From Methylophaga sp. (lineage in GTDB: Bacteria > Pseudomonadota > Gammaproteobacteria > Nitrosococcales > Methylophagaceae), in contig JALSLH010000053.1 in NCBI GenBank assembly GCA_026988435.1, forward strand, positions 41,556 to 105,555: a stretch of 64,000 nt of DNA, given 5' to 3'. Shown piece after piece: positions 1 to 9,503 of this stretch. The number at the start of each line of letters is the position of its first letter. The first letter of the stretch is position 1. The notes beneath the pieces are model-generated. The model saw nothing but the letters and a program-made list of their open reading frames with translations, was not told the DNA's origin and ran no database searches. The position numbers and the translations under genes are program-made.

Positions 1-1117
1 CTAAAATGCCACTAAATTTAGTATCACCCTCGGGGGTCTGCATTAGTGCGGAATAACCCGGTATATTGGGAAAGCAGGCGATTGATGCAAACATCCCTTG
101 ATGGGTATGTGTTCCATTTGAAACAAAATTCGAAAATAATAGGCCTTGTTTACTTAAACGATCAAAGTTAGGGGTGATATCGTAATCATGTCCTAAACTT
201 CCGGTAAATTCACCACTAAAACTTTCCATTAAAATAAACACCACATTTAATGGCTTGTCGCTTAAACCTTGGCCAGCATTGTATTGTCGTAATACAGCCG
301 ATGAATCTGGTTTAAGTAGTTTTTCACCTGTAATTAATAATGATGCTTGTGTTTCCAATAAAGCTTCATCCTCAGGCATAAGTTTCAACCATCTATTCTT
401 TTTATCTTTGTTGAGATTGGCAATAAAGGCTTTACTAAAGGTAAAGCTACCATTTAACCCCAAGTGATTGGCAAATAAATAATCGCTTTGAAAGGCATCG
501 CCCCAACGTAGCGGCGGACCATGTCGTAAAGTACCTCGCGCTGAAACAGCGACCACGATCACAAGCAAGAAAAAACTGGTTAAACGAAGTAAATAATGTG
601 TTCTACCTTGGCGAGGTAACCAACGAATGACCATCATAAACAGGCCATATAAAATAGCGGTGATCACTGCTATTAAAATCAAATATCGCACAACAGGAAA
701 ACCATACCAAATCATGCTCATAACGGTAGCAGGATCTTCTTTCAAATATTGAAAAACAAGACTGTTTAAACGCACATGAAATTCATAGTAAAAATCAAGT
801 TCTAGCACCGCTAAGAAGATAAAAACACTGGCGATTAAAGTCAGCCACAATGCTGCCAACTTATAATTAAGCCCTCGCGGGTGCAATAAACTGAACACAA
901 GCGGAATCATGGCATACGCCGTCATCAGCAAATCAAATCGCAAGCCTATTAAAAAGGCATTAAACATCACACTATCAGGAATCACCGCAGCCAGTTCTTG
1001 ATTTCGCCATAATAGTAATCCTCTTAATAGCGTTTGCAATGCCATCAAAAGAAAAGCTGAACTCGCAAGAAAAATAAGATCTGATTTCACGGATGAGCTG
1101 TTTAGATTCTGTTTCAT
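1..1117 (-). CDS. LTA synthase/sulfatase-family membrane phosphotransferase (3' part off window)
   Basis: Reading the minus strand from an ATG at 1115-1117 gives an uninterrupted frame of 372 codons that leaves the window at position 1. The first half is hydrophobic, with about five membrane segments, one containing VFIFLAVLELDFYYEF. A periplasmic sulfatase-fold domain then begins with VVFILMESFSGEF, whose Glu is the usual metal ligand, followed by DITPNFDRLSKQG. SNGTHTHQG carries the Thr expected to be the nucleophile in the LtaS/alkaline-phosphatase superfamily. Gram-negative members modify periplasmic glycans or lipids, for example by phosphoglycerol or phosphoethanolamine transfer; the substrate here cannot be told. 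The downstream LPS heptose genes on the same strand fit envelope work. The C-terminal metal site lies outside the window. Confidence 0.8.
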   Translation of the reverse strand, partial: MKQNLNSSSVKSDLIFLASSAFLLMALQTLLRGLLLWRNQELAAVIPDSVMFNAFLIGLRFDLLMTAYAMIPLVFSLLHPRGLNYKLAALWLTLIASVFIFLAVLELDFYYEFHVRLNSLVFQYLKEDPATVMSMIWYGFPVVRYLILIAVITAILYGLFMMVIRWLPRQGRTHYLLRLTSFFLLVIVVAVSARGTLRHGPPLRWGDAFQSDYLFANHLGLNGSFTFSKAFIANLNKDKKNRWLKLMPEDEALLETQASLLITGEKLLKPDSSAVLRQYNAGQGLSDKPLNVVFILMESFSGEFTGSLGHDYDITPNFDRLSKQGLLFSNFVSNGTHTHQGMFASIACFPNIPGYSALMQTPEGDTKFSGIL

Positions 1118-1181
1118 TTCTTCCCAATAAAATTATGCATACAAAAGACCGATTATTATACCGTAGAACGATTAAAGGACT

Positions 1182-1204
1182 CTTAGTGGTTTATAGCCGC
1201 TAAG
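1182..1204. other. Hairpin between the sulfatase-family gene and hldE
   Basis: The arms cttagtgg and ccgctaag surround a short loop (tttata). There is no clear T-run on either strand, so it is at most a weak terminator after hldE. The rest of the 1118-1262 gap holds nothing else I recognise. Confidence 0.35.
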
Positions 1205-1262
1205 CTTGACTAGCTAAGCATATCGAAACGAAGTAACCGAAGGTGCAATTACAAGAGACTGT

Positions 1263-2708
1263 TTATTTACCTTGACTAATTTTCTCGACAATAGCCGTAG
1301 TAGAACAATTCGGTGTCATGCCCATCACTCTAACTTCACCACCATAGCCTTCTACAATCTCCCAGCCCACCACACCTGTTTTATCATAATCACCGCCTTT
1401 GACTAATATGTCAGGCTGGATTGCACGCAATAGCTCTTCTGGTGTATCACCGTCAAAACAAGTCACCCAATCAACCGAAGCCAAACCCGCCAGCACAGCC
1501 AAACGTCGATCTGCTGAATTAATAGGTCGTCCTGGCCCTTTTAATTTAGCTACTGATTTATCGGTATTAATAGCCAATACCAATCGATCACCTTGTGCTC
1601 GCGCTTGTTCTAAATAGGCGACGTGTCCCGCATGCAAAATATCAAAACAGCCATTGGTAAACACCACTTTTTCACCGCGTTGTTTGGCTTGCTCTACCGC
1701 GAGTTTGAGCTGCTCAACAGTCACCACGCCGGCGATACTATGATCGGTATTATTTGTACCTTGATGGCGTTGGTATTCCACTTGTAGTTCGGGGCCACTG
1801 ACGGTTGCTGTGCCTAGTTTGCTGACCACGATACTGGCGGCAACATTAGCTAAAGTAACCGCTTGCTCTAGATCACCACCGGCGGCTAATGTAGCGGCTA
1901 AAGTCGAGATAACCGTATCACCTGCACCCGTTACATCTGCCACTTCTTTAGCAATAGCAGGTAAATGGAACTCTGCTTCGTTCTTGCGAATAAGTGACAT
2001 GCCGTGTTCGCTACGGGTAATCAATAATGCGCCAATATCTAGTTCAGTAATCAGTTGTTGTGCTTTTTCAATTAAATCGGCTTCAGATTCAACCTTACCG
2101 ACTACCGCTTCAAACTCGGTCATATTGGGTGTGATTAAATCAGCGCCTCGGTATTTTTCAAAATCACTGCCTTTAGGATCCACCAGCACAAGAATATCAT
2201 GCTGCTTGGCTAATGTAATCCAATACTGCGGATCGGCTAATGTGCCTTTATTGTAATCGGATAGCACCATCACTGATGTATCACTTAAAAGCGGTTCAAC
2301 AATATCTTTGAGCGCAAACCATTCGTCGCCACCAAATGGTGATTCAAAATCCATCCGTAATAGTTGCTGATGATTGCTGATTACGCGGCGTTTAATAATA
2401 GTATTGGTAGTTTCTGAGTAATTAAAAGCGCAGTCAACACCGACAGAATTAAGTTTTTGTTGTAATACTTTTGCCGCATCATCTAAACCCGTTATTCCGC
2501 ACACTTGGCTTTTTGCACCCAGCGAGGCTATATTCATCGCCACATTAGCCGCGCCACCTGGCAACTCTTCTATTCGTTCGACATTAACGACAGGTACAGG
2601 TGCTTCAGGTGAAATGCGGTTAGCTTTGCCATGATAAAAACTATCCAACATAAGATCGCCAATAACAAGCACTTGCGCTGCATGGAATTGTGGAAATATT
2701 TGTTTCAT
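1263..2708 (-). CDS. hldE: Bifunctional heptose 7-phosphate kinase / heptose 1-phosphate adenylyltransferase
   Basis: This enzyme makes ADP-heptose for the LPS inner core. It phosphorylates D-glycero-D-manno-heptose 7-phosphate at C1 and later adenylylates the 1-phosphate. The 481-residue length is normal for fused HldE. Residues 1 to about 320 form a PfkB/ribokinase domain with the N-terminal GGAANVA motif and the catalytic ADVTGAGDTVIS. From about 345 the nucleotidyltransferase domain shows VFTNGCFDILHAGHVAYL, with the HxGH site. It lies upstream-adjacent to waaC on the same strand, and gmhB, which acts between its two half-reactions, is at 49.1 kb. A palindromic repeat directly abuts its start. 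Confidence 0.96.
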   Translation of the reverse strand: MKQIFPQFHAAQVLVIGDLMLDSFYHGKANRISPEAPVPVVNVERIEELPGGAANVAMNIASLGAKSQVCGITGLDDAAKVLQQKLNSVGVDCAFNYSETTNTIIKRRVISNHQQLLRMDFESPFGGDEWFALKDIVEPLLSDTSVMVLSDYNKGTLADPQYWITLAKQHDILVLVDPKGSDFEKYRGADLITPNMTEFEAVVGKVESEADLIEKAQQLITELDIGALLITRSEHGMSLIRKNEAEFHLPAIAKEVADVTGAGDTVISTLAATLAAGGDLEQAVTLANVAASIVVSKLGTATVSGPELQVEYQRHQGTNNTDHSIAGVVTVEQLKLAVEQAKQRGEKVVFTNGCFDILHAGHVAYLEQARAQGDRLVLAINTDKSVAKLKGPGRPINSADRRLAVLAGLASVDWVTCFDGDTPEELLRAIQPDILVKGGDYDKTGVVGWEIVEGYGGEVRVMGMTPNCSTTAIVEKISQGK

Positions 2709-2711
2709 CGC

Positions 2712-2755
2712 AAATCAAAGGGGTCAACTCGATTGATTTTAGCCCCCTTTGATTT
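2712..2755. repeat. Palindromic repeat, family A copy 1
   Basis: The outer arms are aaatcaaagggg and cccctttgattt, and the middle contains the word ctcgattgatttt. It shares this word and the AT-flanked GGGG ends with the copies at 3799-3878 and 6135-6221. It starts three bases beyond the hldE start codon, in the waaC-hldE gap. Confidence 0.75.
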
Positions 2756-2783
2756 CCCCCTTTGGTTTGATTTCTAATTACTT

Positions 2784-3800
2784 CTATTTTGCAGGTAAAA
2801 GGCTTTTCAGTCTATCCCAAACCTGTTCTACGGTTATATTTTCCATTCCAATCGGCTCGCCTTGTTTTGCATTAACTAATGATTGCTGCAATAAATCACT
2901 GATAATATGCTGCTGGTTTTTACCGTAGGTGCCTATCCGTTTAGGATTGGTTGCGCCATAAAGTGTGACTGACGGAATGCCTGCCACTGCCGCTAAATGT
3001 GCTAAACCGGTATCACTGCATACCGCGCCTGTAGCATTATGTGTAATCGCCGCCATTTCATTTAAAGATAGTCTAGGCAATGCATGAGCCTGTGGGTTGG
3101 CACTAGCGATCTGCTGCGCACGTTGATATTCCTCATCATTGCCGCAAGGCAGTAGTACCGAATAGCCCGAAGCAACTGCTTTTTCAATTAAATCCTGCCA
3201 TGATGAAACTGGCCATAACTTAGTTAACCAACTGGCATTATGCACAAACAATAGGTAGTTGTCTGGCAGTTTAATATCCAGTTTTGGCAATGGGTATAAA
3301 CTTAAATCAACACCATAATCGGCGGGCATGTCTGGCAAACTATAGTTCAATGCTTGTGCCATTAATTCACGCATTTTTTCAATTGAATGTTGATTGGTAT
3401 TGACGGTATAACGATATTTATATGCCCAGTGTGCGGGTTTTTCGCGAACACAGCTTTTATCTAATCCTGATACATTGCTTTTACACAACCACGATACCAC
3501 CGCGCTTTTTAGATTGCTCTGTAAGTCAATCACTGCATCATAATCTTGTGCATTGAGCTGTTTGTAGAAGTTTGGCAATCGACCGTCTTTCCATGCAGAA
3601 ATAGGTTGTTTTCGCCATTGCCGATGAGCCGTTTTTATAAGGTGTTTTACATTAGGGTGCCATAGAGGAACATCGGCAAACGCCTGATCGACAACCCAAT
3701 CAAATTCGATATCAGAGATCGCACGTGCCGCGTCTGTTATGGCAGGCAAGGCGTGCATTAAATCGCCCATTGAGGTTAGTTTTATAATTAAAACACGCAT
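2784..3800 (-). CDS. waaC: Lipopolysaccharide heptosyltransferase I
   Basis: A GT9-family transferase that adds the first L,D-heptose from ADP-heptose to Kdo2-lipid A at the inner face of the inner membrane. The start MRVLIIKLTSMGDLMHALPA is the family's N-terminal signature, with the conserved SMGD loop. The ADP-heptose-binding C-terminal half contains CSDTGLAHLAAVAGIPSVTLYGAT. I use the ATG at 3798-3800, giving 338 residues; an in-frame TTG three bases upstream lies inside a palindromic repeat. It sits next to hldE, which supplies its donor, and probably shares transcription with thrB upstream and hldE downstream. Confidence 0.93.
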   Translation of the reverse strand: MRVLIIKLTSMGDLMHALPAITDAARAISDIEFDWVVDQAFADVPLWHPNVKHLIKTAHRQWRKQPISAWKDGRLPNFYKQLNAQDYDAVIDLQSNLKSAVVSWLCKSNVSGLDKSCVREKPAHWAYKYRYTVNTNQHSIEKMRELMAQALNYSLPDMPADYGVDLSLYPLPKLDIKLPDNYLLFVHNASWLTKLWPVSSWQDLIEKAVASGYSVLLPCGNDEEYQRAQQIASANPQAHALPRLSLNEMAAITHNATGAVCSDTGLAHLAAVAGIPSVTLYGATNPKRIGTYGKNQQHIISDLLQQSLVNAKQGEPIGMENITVEQVWDRLKSLLPAK

Positions 3801-3878
3801 CAATGGGGTTAGACTCGATTGATTCTAAATTGATACTTAGCAAACCCGCCAAAATCAATCGAGTCTGACCCCATTGAT
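3799..3878. repeat. Palindromic repeat, family A copy 2
   Basis: The left arm (3799-3824, containing atggggttagactcgattga) and right arm (3853-3878, containing tcaatcgagtctgacccca) pair almost fully around a 28-base loop. The element fills the whole gap between the thrB stop (3879) and the waaC start (3800), so a transcript crossing it would fold into a long hairpin between the two genes. Confidence 0.88.
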
Positions 3879-4820
3879 TTACTTAAGTTTGTCTTCATTG
3901 CCTTGATGCTGTTTGAGGATCTTTAAAAATGCATCCGGATCTTTAATTTGTGTCAGCTCACCTTCTCGCGGGAAGTGTTTATCTAATAGACGTGAAATCC
4001 AAAAACGTAATGCTGCAGCGCGCAGTACTAAATTCCAGAATTCTTGTTCTGCCTCGGTGAGGCCCCTGTGCAATAGATAAGCCTGCATTAAAGCTTGGTA
4101 GCGTTTGTGTTCAATTAAACCATTTTCATCAATACACCAATCATTCACGGCAACCGCTAGGTCATAAAGCAAGTATTCATCACAGGCATAATAAAAGTCG
4201 ATGATGCCTTGTAACTCATTGCCATCAAATAAGGCGTTATCTCGGAATAAATCAGAATGCGTCATACCAAAGGGCAAGTCTAACTTGGCATATTGAGCCT
4301 GAAATACCAACTCATTTTTCAATAATTCGGCGCTTTCATTATCCAAAAGAGGCAGTAATTTATTCGCACTGTTTTGTCGCCAATCATGACCTCGTTGGGT
4401 GACTCTTTTAGGCTTAAACTCTTTGCCTACAAGGTGCATTTTGCCTAATACATCACCAATAACTTGGCACTGCTCTATAGTGGCAACAGCATCTACTCCA
4501 CGACCAGATAAACGCAGCACTAACGCCGCCGGCTTGCCACAAAGTTCTTTTAAATACTGGCCTTCTTTATCTGCAGCGGGGTGCGCGGAAGGAATATCAT
4601 GCTGATAGAAAAAGGTCATTACATCGAGAAAGTAAGCTAACTCATCAAATGAATGATGCTCAAATAAGGTGAGCACAAACTCACCTTGATCGGTTGTAAC
4701 AAAGTAGTTGGTATTTTCTATGCCATCGCTAATGCCTTGGTAAGATACCAAGTCGCCAACCGCATAATCTTGCAAGAACGCAACTAGCTCGTCGCGTCCG
4801 ACTTCTGTATAAACTGACAT
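3879..4820 (-). CDS. thrB: Homoserine kinase (aminoglycoside-phosphotransferase fold)
   Basis: Phosphorylates homoserine to O-phosphohomoserine in threonine synthesis. The 313-residue protein belongs to the ThrB type with a choline-kinase/APH fold, not the GHMP type of E. coli. It opens with the typical MSVYTEVGRDELVAFL and YQGISDGIENTNYFV. The catalytic loop is GMTHSDLFRDNALF (HxD...N) and the metal-binding site is GIIDFYYACDEYLLYDLA. Its neighbours are waaC and a DUF2782 gene, the latter a frequent partner of this ThrB type and polA in gammaproteobacteria. Confidence 0.93.
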   Translation of the reverse strand: MSVYTEVGRDELVAFLQDYAVGDLVSYQGISDGIENTNYFVTTDQGEFVLTLFEHHSFDELAYFLDVMTFFYQHDIPSAHPAADKEGQYLKELCGKPAALVLRLSGRGVDAVATIEQCQVIGDVLGKMHLVGKEFKPKRVTQRGHDWRQNSANKLLPLLDNESAELLKNELVFQAQYAKLDLPFGMTHSDLFRDNALFDGNELQGIIDFYYACDEYLLYDLAVAVNDWCIDENGLIEHKRYQALMQAYLLHRGLTEAEQEFWNLVLRAAALRFWISRLLDKHFPREGELTQIKDPDAFLKILKQHQGNEDKLK

Positions 4821-4847
4821 AAGAACCTAAAACCTATAAACAGTAAC

Positions 4848-5189
4848 TTACCACTTAAATAAAATCCAATTAGGCACTATATGACCTGATAATTCATGTT
4901 GTTGTGAATCTAAAGAACCATCGCCATCAGTATCGATGAAATAGTATGGCACACCGACGGTCGGTATTACTTTAATCATATAAATCTGACCATTCATACG
5001 ATATTCTTCGATAGTACGATCGTCTTTTTGGATGATATTGATTTCCGGCTCAATGCTTTCACCATCCATCAAAGGCTCAGGAAGAACCGGTGGTTGTGGG
5101 ACATTTAAATCTTCCGCCCAAATATTTGCTGACATTAATAATGCAACAGCGCATACAATATGCATAATAGACAATTTATAATTCATCAT
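4848..5189 (-). CDS. DUF2782 secreted protein
   Basis: A 113-residue protein with an N-terminal signal peptide (hydrophobic IVCAVALLMSANIWA, cleavage near ANIWA-ED). The mature part has the DUF2782 pattern: a Pro-rich start, then IEEYRMNGQIYMIKVIP and GVPYYFIDTDGDGSLD. Function is unknown; members are small periplasmic proteins found next to thrB and polA in many gammaproteobacteria. It lies 28 bp upstream of thrB on the same strand and is divergent from polA, so the 5190-5279 gap probably holds both promoters. Confidence 0.8.
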   Translation of the reverse strand: MMNYKLSIMHIVCAVALLMSANIWAEDLNVPQPPVLPEPLMDGESIEPEINIIQKDDRTIEEYRMNGQIYMIKVIPTVGVPYYFIDTDGDGSLDSQQHELSGHIVPNWILFKW

Positions 5190-5279
5190 CGTACTCCGAA
5201 ATATAGTGATTTAAATATAGCATTTTCGGCGTGACGATTAAAGATTTATTACCTTATAATTTTAGTGATATTCAAGCTT

Positions 5280-8030
5280 ATGAAACAATCTGCCCCTTTT
5301 ATCTTAGTTGATGGTTCCTCTTATCTTTATCGCGCTTACCATGCGATGAGCCAAGCCAATCTTACTAATGCCCAAGGGCAAGCCACTGGCGCAATTTATG
5401 GGGTGGTGAATATGCTTAGGAAGCTACTGGCCCAATATAAACCTGAGCTTATCGCCGTCGTTTTTGATGCTAAGGGAAAAACCTTTCGCAACGATATGTA
5501 CCCTGAATATAAAGCCACTCGTCCACCAATGCCGGATGATTTGCGCGAACAAATCGAGCCTTTGCATGATGTGGTTCGCGCGATGGGGTTTCCGCTAATT
5601 ATGGTTTCAGGCGTTGAGGCAGACGATGTTATTGGCACGCTTGCACATCAAGCAACTGAACTCAAAATTGATACCGTCATATCTACCGGCGATAAAGATA
5701 TGGCGCAGCTCGTTAATGAGCATGTCACCCTTATTAATACCATGAGCAATACTATGACCGATGTGAATGCCGTTCATGAAAAGTATGGCATTGCTCCCAA
5801 TCGTATTATTGATTACCTCGCGCTAATGGGAGACAAGGTCGATAATATTCCCGGTGTACCAAGTGTGGGGCCTAAAACAGCGACTAAGCTATTACAGCAA
5901 TATGATTCACTTGAGGGCGTTATAGCTCATGCCGAAGAAGTAAAAGGAAAAATGGGGGAGAAATTACGCGAAGCGGCGGCAGACTTGCCTTTATCATATC
6001 AACTGGCCACCATTAAACTAGATGTTGAGTTAGACGATACGCCCACTAGCTTGAAATTGAAACAGCCTGATAATGAAGCACTGTTAGCCTTATTTAAGCA
6101 TCTTGAATTTAGAACATGGACAAACGAATTAGAAAATCAAGGGGGCAGCCAGCTTGATTCCTCTCATCAAAAGCCAGATCACGGTAAACCTTCAGGAATC
6201 AAGCTGGCTGACCCCTTGATTCAGAACTACGAAACTATACTAACGGATGCACAGCTACAATCATGGCTTAAAAAACTAAAAGAATCTGATCTTTTTGCTT
6301 TTGATACTGAAACCACTAGCCTAAATTATCTTGATGCACGTATTGTCGGTTTATCATTCGCAGTTAACGCTGGCGAAGCGGCCTATTTACCTCTAAAGCA
6401 CGATTATATCGGCGCGCCAGAACAACTTGATTTTGATTCGGTGATGGCACAGTTCAAGCCACTACTGGAAGATTCAAAACAATTAAAAGTAGGCCAAAAC
6501 CTAAAATATGATCGCCATATTTTGCTCAATCACGGTATTGATTTACAGGGTATTCAACACGACACCATGTTGCAATCTTATGTCTTAAACAGCACGGCAA
6601 CACAGCATAATATGGATGCATTAGCCGAGAAGTATCTAGATCGCACTACCATTCATTTTGAAGATGTCGCTGGCAAAGGTAAAAAACAGCTCACCTTTAA
6701 CCAAATTGATCTTGAGCAGGCTTCACCTTATGCCGCAGAAGATGCCGATATCACCTTGCAACTACATCAAGCTTTGTGGCCGCAATTACAAGCCATTCCC
6801 AGCCTAGAAAAGGTGTATTCCGAACTTGAAATGCCATTATTGCCGGTTATTAATACGCTGGAACGCAATGGTGTCAATATTGATATTTGGATGTTACAAC
6901 AACAAAGCGACGAGCTTGGCCACAAAATTAATAAAATGGAAAAACAAGCTTGGGATATCGCCGGTGAAGAATTCAATTTAGCTTCGCCTAAACAGTTAGG
7001 CACTATTTTGTATGAAAAGCTTGAACTTCCTATTTTGAAAAAAACACCAAAAGGCCAACCATCAACGGCTGAAAGCGTGTTGCAAGATCTTGCTGACGAT
7101 GGTTATGAATTACCGCAAGTCATTATGCAATATCGTAGTTTAAGCAAGCTTAAGTCTACTTATACCGATCGATTGCCTGAACAGGTCAACCCAACAACAG
7201 GGCGTATTCATACTTCATACCATCAAGCCGTAACCGCTACCGGCCGTCTGTCATCTTCCGATCCCAACTTGCAGAATATTCCTATTCGCAGTGAAGAAGG
7301 TCGCCGTATTCGTGAAGCCTTTGTTCCGGCGGAAGGTAATACACTATTAGCTGCCGATTATTCACAAATCGAATTGCGGATCATGGCGCATTTATCACAA
7401 GATAAAAGTCTACTAAAGGCATTTGCAGCTGGTGAAGATATTCATCGCCACACCGCATCTGAAATATTTAATGTATCTTTAGAAGATGTCTCCAGCGATC
7501 AACGACGCAGTGCTAAAGCCATTAACTTTGGTTTGATTTATGGTATGTCAGCACACGGTTTATCAAAACAATTAGGTATTGAGCGCCATCAAGCGGCGGA
7601 TTATATGACCACCTATTTTGAGCGTTATCCGGGCGTAAAAGAGTATATGAACAGCACCCGTGAGCAAGCCAAATTAGATGGTTATGTTGAAACATTATTC
7701 GGTCGCCGCTTATATCTTCCCGAAATTAATGCTAGCAACGGCATGCGTCGTCAATATGCTGAACGCACAGCAATTAATGCGCCCATGCAAGGCACCGCAG
7801 CAGATATTATCAAGCGTGCCATGATTAGCATTCAACATTGGTTACAAGAATCAAACAGTAATATTCGAATGATTATGCAAGTACATGATGAATTGGTATT
7901 TGAAGTACCACTAGACCAGATTGATGATGCCAAAACTAACATTGAGAAATATATGGTTGATGCCGCGCAACTAGATGTGCCATTAGAAGTCAGTATGGAT
8001 AGCGGTGATAATTGGGAGCAAGCACATTAA
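5280..8030 (+). CDS. polA: DNA polymerase I (5' nuclease, proofreading and polymerase domains)
   Basis: Fills gaps and removes RNA primers during replication and repair. From the ATG at 5280 the protein has 916 residues, close to the family norm; a GTG five codons upstream is less likely. The 5' nuclease domain shows DGSSYLYRAYHA, GVEADDVIGTLA and TGDKDMAQLV. The 3'-5' exonuclease looks active, with FDTETTSL near residue 340 and later YAAEDADIT. The polymerase domain has AADYSQIELRIMAHLSQD and MQVHDELVFE. Oddly, residues 286-314, in the linker between the nuclease and proofreading domains, are encoded by a 27-bp-arm palindrome (6135-6221) of repeat family A, read in frame. Confidence 0.97.
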   Translation: MKQSAPFILVDGSSYLYRAYHAMSQANLTNAQGQATGAIYGVVNMLRKLLAQYKPELIAVVFDAKGKTFRNDMYPEYKATRPPMPDDLREQIEPLHDVVRAMGFPLIMVSGVEADDVIGTLAHQATELKIDTVISTGDKDMAQLVNEHVTLINTMSNTMTDVNAVHEKYGIAPNRIIDYLALMGDKVDNIPGVPSVGPKTATKLLQQYDSLEGVIAHAEEVKGKMGEKLREAAADLPLSYQLATIKLDVELDDTPTSLKLKQPDNEALLALFKHLEFRTWTNELENQGGSQLDSSHQKPDHGKPSGIKLADPLIQNYETILTDAQLQSWLKKLKESDLFAFDTETTSLNYLDARIVGLSFAVNAGEAAYLPLKHDYIGAPEQLDFDSVMAQFKPLLEDSKQLKVGQNLKYDRHILLNHGIDLQGIQHDTMLQSYVLNSTATQHNMDALAEKYLDRTTIHFEDVAGKGKKQLTFNQIDLEQASPYAAEDADITLQLHQALWPQLQAIPSLEKVYSELEMPLLPVINTLERNGVNIDIWMLQQQSDELGHKINKMEKQAWDIAGEEFNLASPKQLGTILYEKLELPILKKTPKGQPSTAESVLQDLADDGYELPQVIMQYRSLSKLKSTYTDRLPEQVNPTTGRIHTSYHQAVTATGRLSSSDPNLQNIPIRSEEGRRIREAFVPAEGNTLLAADYSQIELRIMAHLSQDKSLLKAFAAGEDIHRHTASEIFNVSLEDVSSDQRRSAKAINFGLIYGMSAHGLSKQLGIERHQAADYMTTYFERYPGVKEYMNSTREQAKLDGYVETLFGRRLYLPEINASNGMRRQYAERTAINAPMQGTAADIIKRAMISIQHWLQESNSNIRMIMQVHDELVFEVPLDQIDDAKTNIEKYMVDAAQLDVPLEVSMDSGDNWEQAH
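6135..6221. repeat. Palindromic repeat, family A copy 3, inside polA
   Basis: Left arm 6135-6161 (begins aatcaagggggcagccag) and right arm 6195-6221 (ends ctggctgaccccttgatt) are inverted copies over 27 bases with one mismatch, separated by a 33-base loop. The 87 bases equal 29 codons, so the polA frame stays open through the element. Confidence 0.9.
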
Positions 8031-8185
8031 TTTATCGGTAGTTTATAAGCCTTTCATACTAACAGCTATCTCTACATATAACTAAAACGTATAAATTATG
8101 TGTTTTTTATTATTTGTAATTATAAGCCTGCCCTTTTAAACTGTATCGCTTTAATATACTCAGTCTATCTCTTAGGAACTCCACC

Positions 8186-9475
8186 GTGATCAAGTCAGCT
8201 TTAAAATCTTTGGCCTTTTTCTCTGCCATCGCATTCTGTTCAACCGCCTTCGCCACTAACGGCTATCTAGCTCACGGCTACGGGATTAAATCTAAAGGTA
8301 TGGCAGGAACAGGTGTTGCCTTACCACAAGACAGCTTAATTGGGGCAACGAACCCAGCGGGCATTGTCTTTGTTGGCAATCGTTTAGATCTTGGTGTGTC
8401 GATATTCAGCCCCCGTCGTAGCTATGATGTAGAAGGCACTCCTTCTGCGCCACCTTCACCGGCACTCGCACCGGGGAAAGTCGATAGCGACCGTGAATAT
8501 TTTATTATTCCTGAATTTGGTATGACATGGCAGTTAGATGATCATAAAGCGGTTGCTGTTACCGTCACGGGTAACGGTGGCATGAATACTAAATATGCAT
8601 CTAGTGAAAATACATATGGTGGCGGCAAAGCAGGTATCGATTTATCACAACTTTTTATTGCTCCCACTTTCTCGTATCGTTTTGATAATGATGCCGCTAT
8701 TGGTGTATCAGCTATTTTGGCTTATCAAGGTTTTGAAGCGAAAGGCTTGAGTCAGTTTGCCGGCTTATCAAACAGCCCCTCAGATTTAACAGATAATGGC
8801 CATGACAGTTCGTATGGTGCTGGTATTAATGTTGGTTTCATTCTGCCTGTAGGTTCTAAAGTCACCCTTGGTGGCGGCTATCGCTCTCGCATTTACATGT
8901 CTGAGTTCGATGATTACAAAGGCTTGTTTGCAGAAAAAGGTGATTTTGATATTCCAGCGTCAGCCACCATTGGTTTAGCATGGAAAACAACTGAACAGCT
9001 GACTGTTTTATTAGATGTGCAAAAAACATGGTATAGCCAAGTTGATGCGATTGGTAATAGTCAAAACCCAGCGATGGGGGCATGTGGTGCTGCAAAATTT
9101 GGTGGCGCAACGACTCACCCATCGTGTCTTGGCGGTAACAAGGGATTAGGCTTTGGCTGGGATGATATGACCACGGTTAAATTGGGTGTGCAATATGAAG
9201 CATCAAACGATTGGACATGGCGTGCGGGTTATAGTCATGGCAATCAACCTATTCCTGATTCTGAAGTATTCTTCAATATCTTAGCCCCCGGTGTGATGGA
9301 AGAACACTTCACCGTTGGTTTCACCAAAAAGATTGCAAATGGCCAACAAGAAATTAACTTTGCGGCTATGTATGCTCCTACACATAATATTAAAGGGGCA
9401 ATCAGTCCAACCCAAACCGTTGAGTTAGAAATGAAACAATACCAACTTGAACTTGGCTGGTCATTGCTATTCTAA
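8186..9475 (+). CDS. FadL/TodX-family outer-membrane hydrophobic substrate transporter
   Basis: A 429-residue beta-barrel protein with a signal peptide (LKSLAFFSAIAFCSTAFA) followed at once by TNGYLAHGYGIKSKGMAGTG. This is the FadL N-terminal hatch pattern, including the NGYxxHGYG stretch common in proteobacterial OMPP1 proteins. It ends in an aromatic residue (ELGWSLLF), as expected for BAM-inserted barrels. The family moves fatty acids or other hydrophobic molecules across the outer membrane; the substrate here is unknown. The start is a GTG preceded by aggaactccacc. A strong terminator follows the stop, so it is monocistronic. Confidence 0.88.
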   Translation: MIKSALKSLAFFSAIAFCSTAFATNGYLAHGYGIKSKGMAGTGVALPQDSLIGATNPAGIVFVGNRLDLGVSIFSPRRSYDVEGTPSAPPSPALAPGKVDSDREYFIIPEFGMTWQLDDHKAVAVTVTGNGGMNTKYASSENTYGGGKAGIDLSQLFIAPTFSYRFDNDAAIGVSAILAYQGFEAKGLSQFAGLSNSPSDLTDNGHDSSYGAGINVGFILPVGSKVTLGGGYRSRIYMSEFDDYKGLFAEKGDFDIPASATIGLAWKTTEQLTVLLDVQKTWYSQVDAIGNSQNPAMGACGAAKFGGATTHPSCLGGNKGLGFGWDDMTTVKLGVQYEASNDWTWRAGYSHGNQPIPDSEVFFNILAPGVMEEHFTVGFTKKIANGQQEINFAAMYAPTHNIKGAISPTQTVELEMKQYQLELGWSLLF

Positions 9476-9503
9476 ACGATCCTCTGATCTTCAAACTCTG
9501 CAG

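Noticed and set aside
1810..2256. Open frame of 148 codons antisense to hldE
   Set aside because: It lies wholly opposite a well-supported gene, has no family features or RBS, and its composition follows from the hldE codons.
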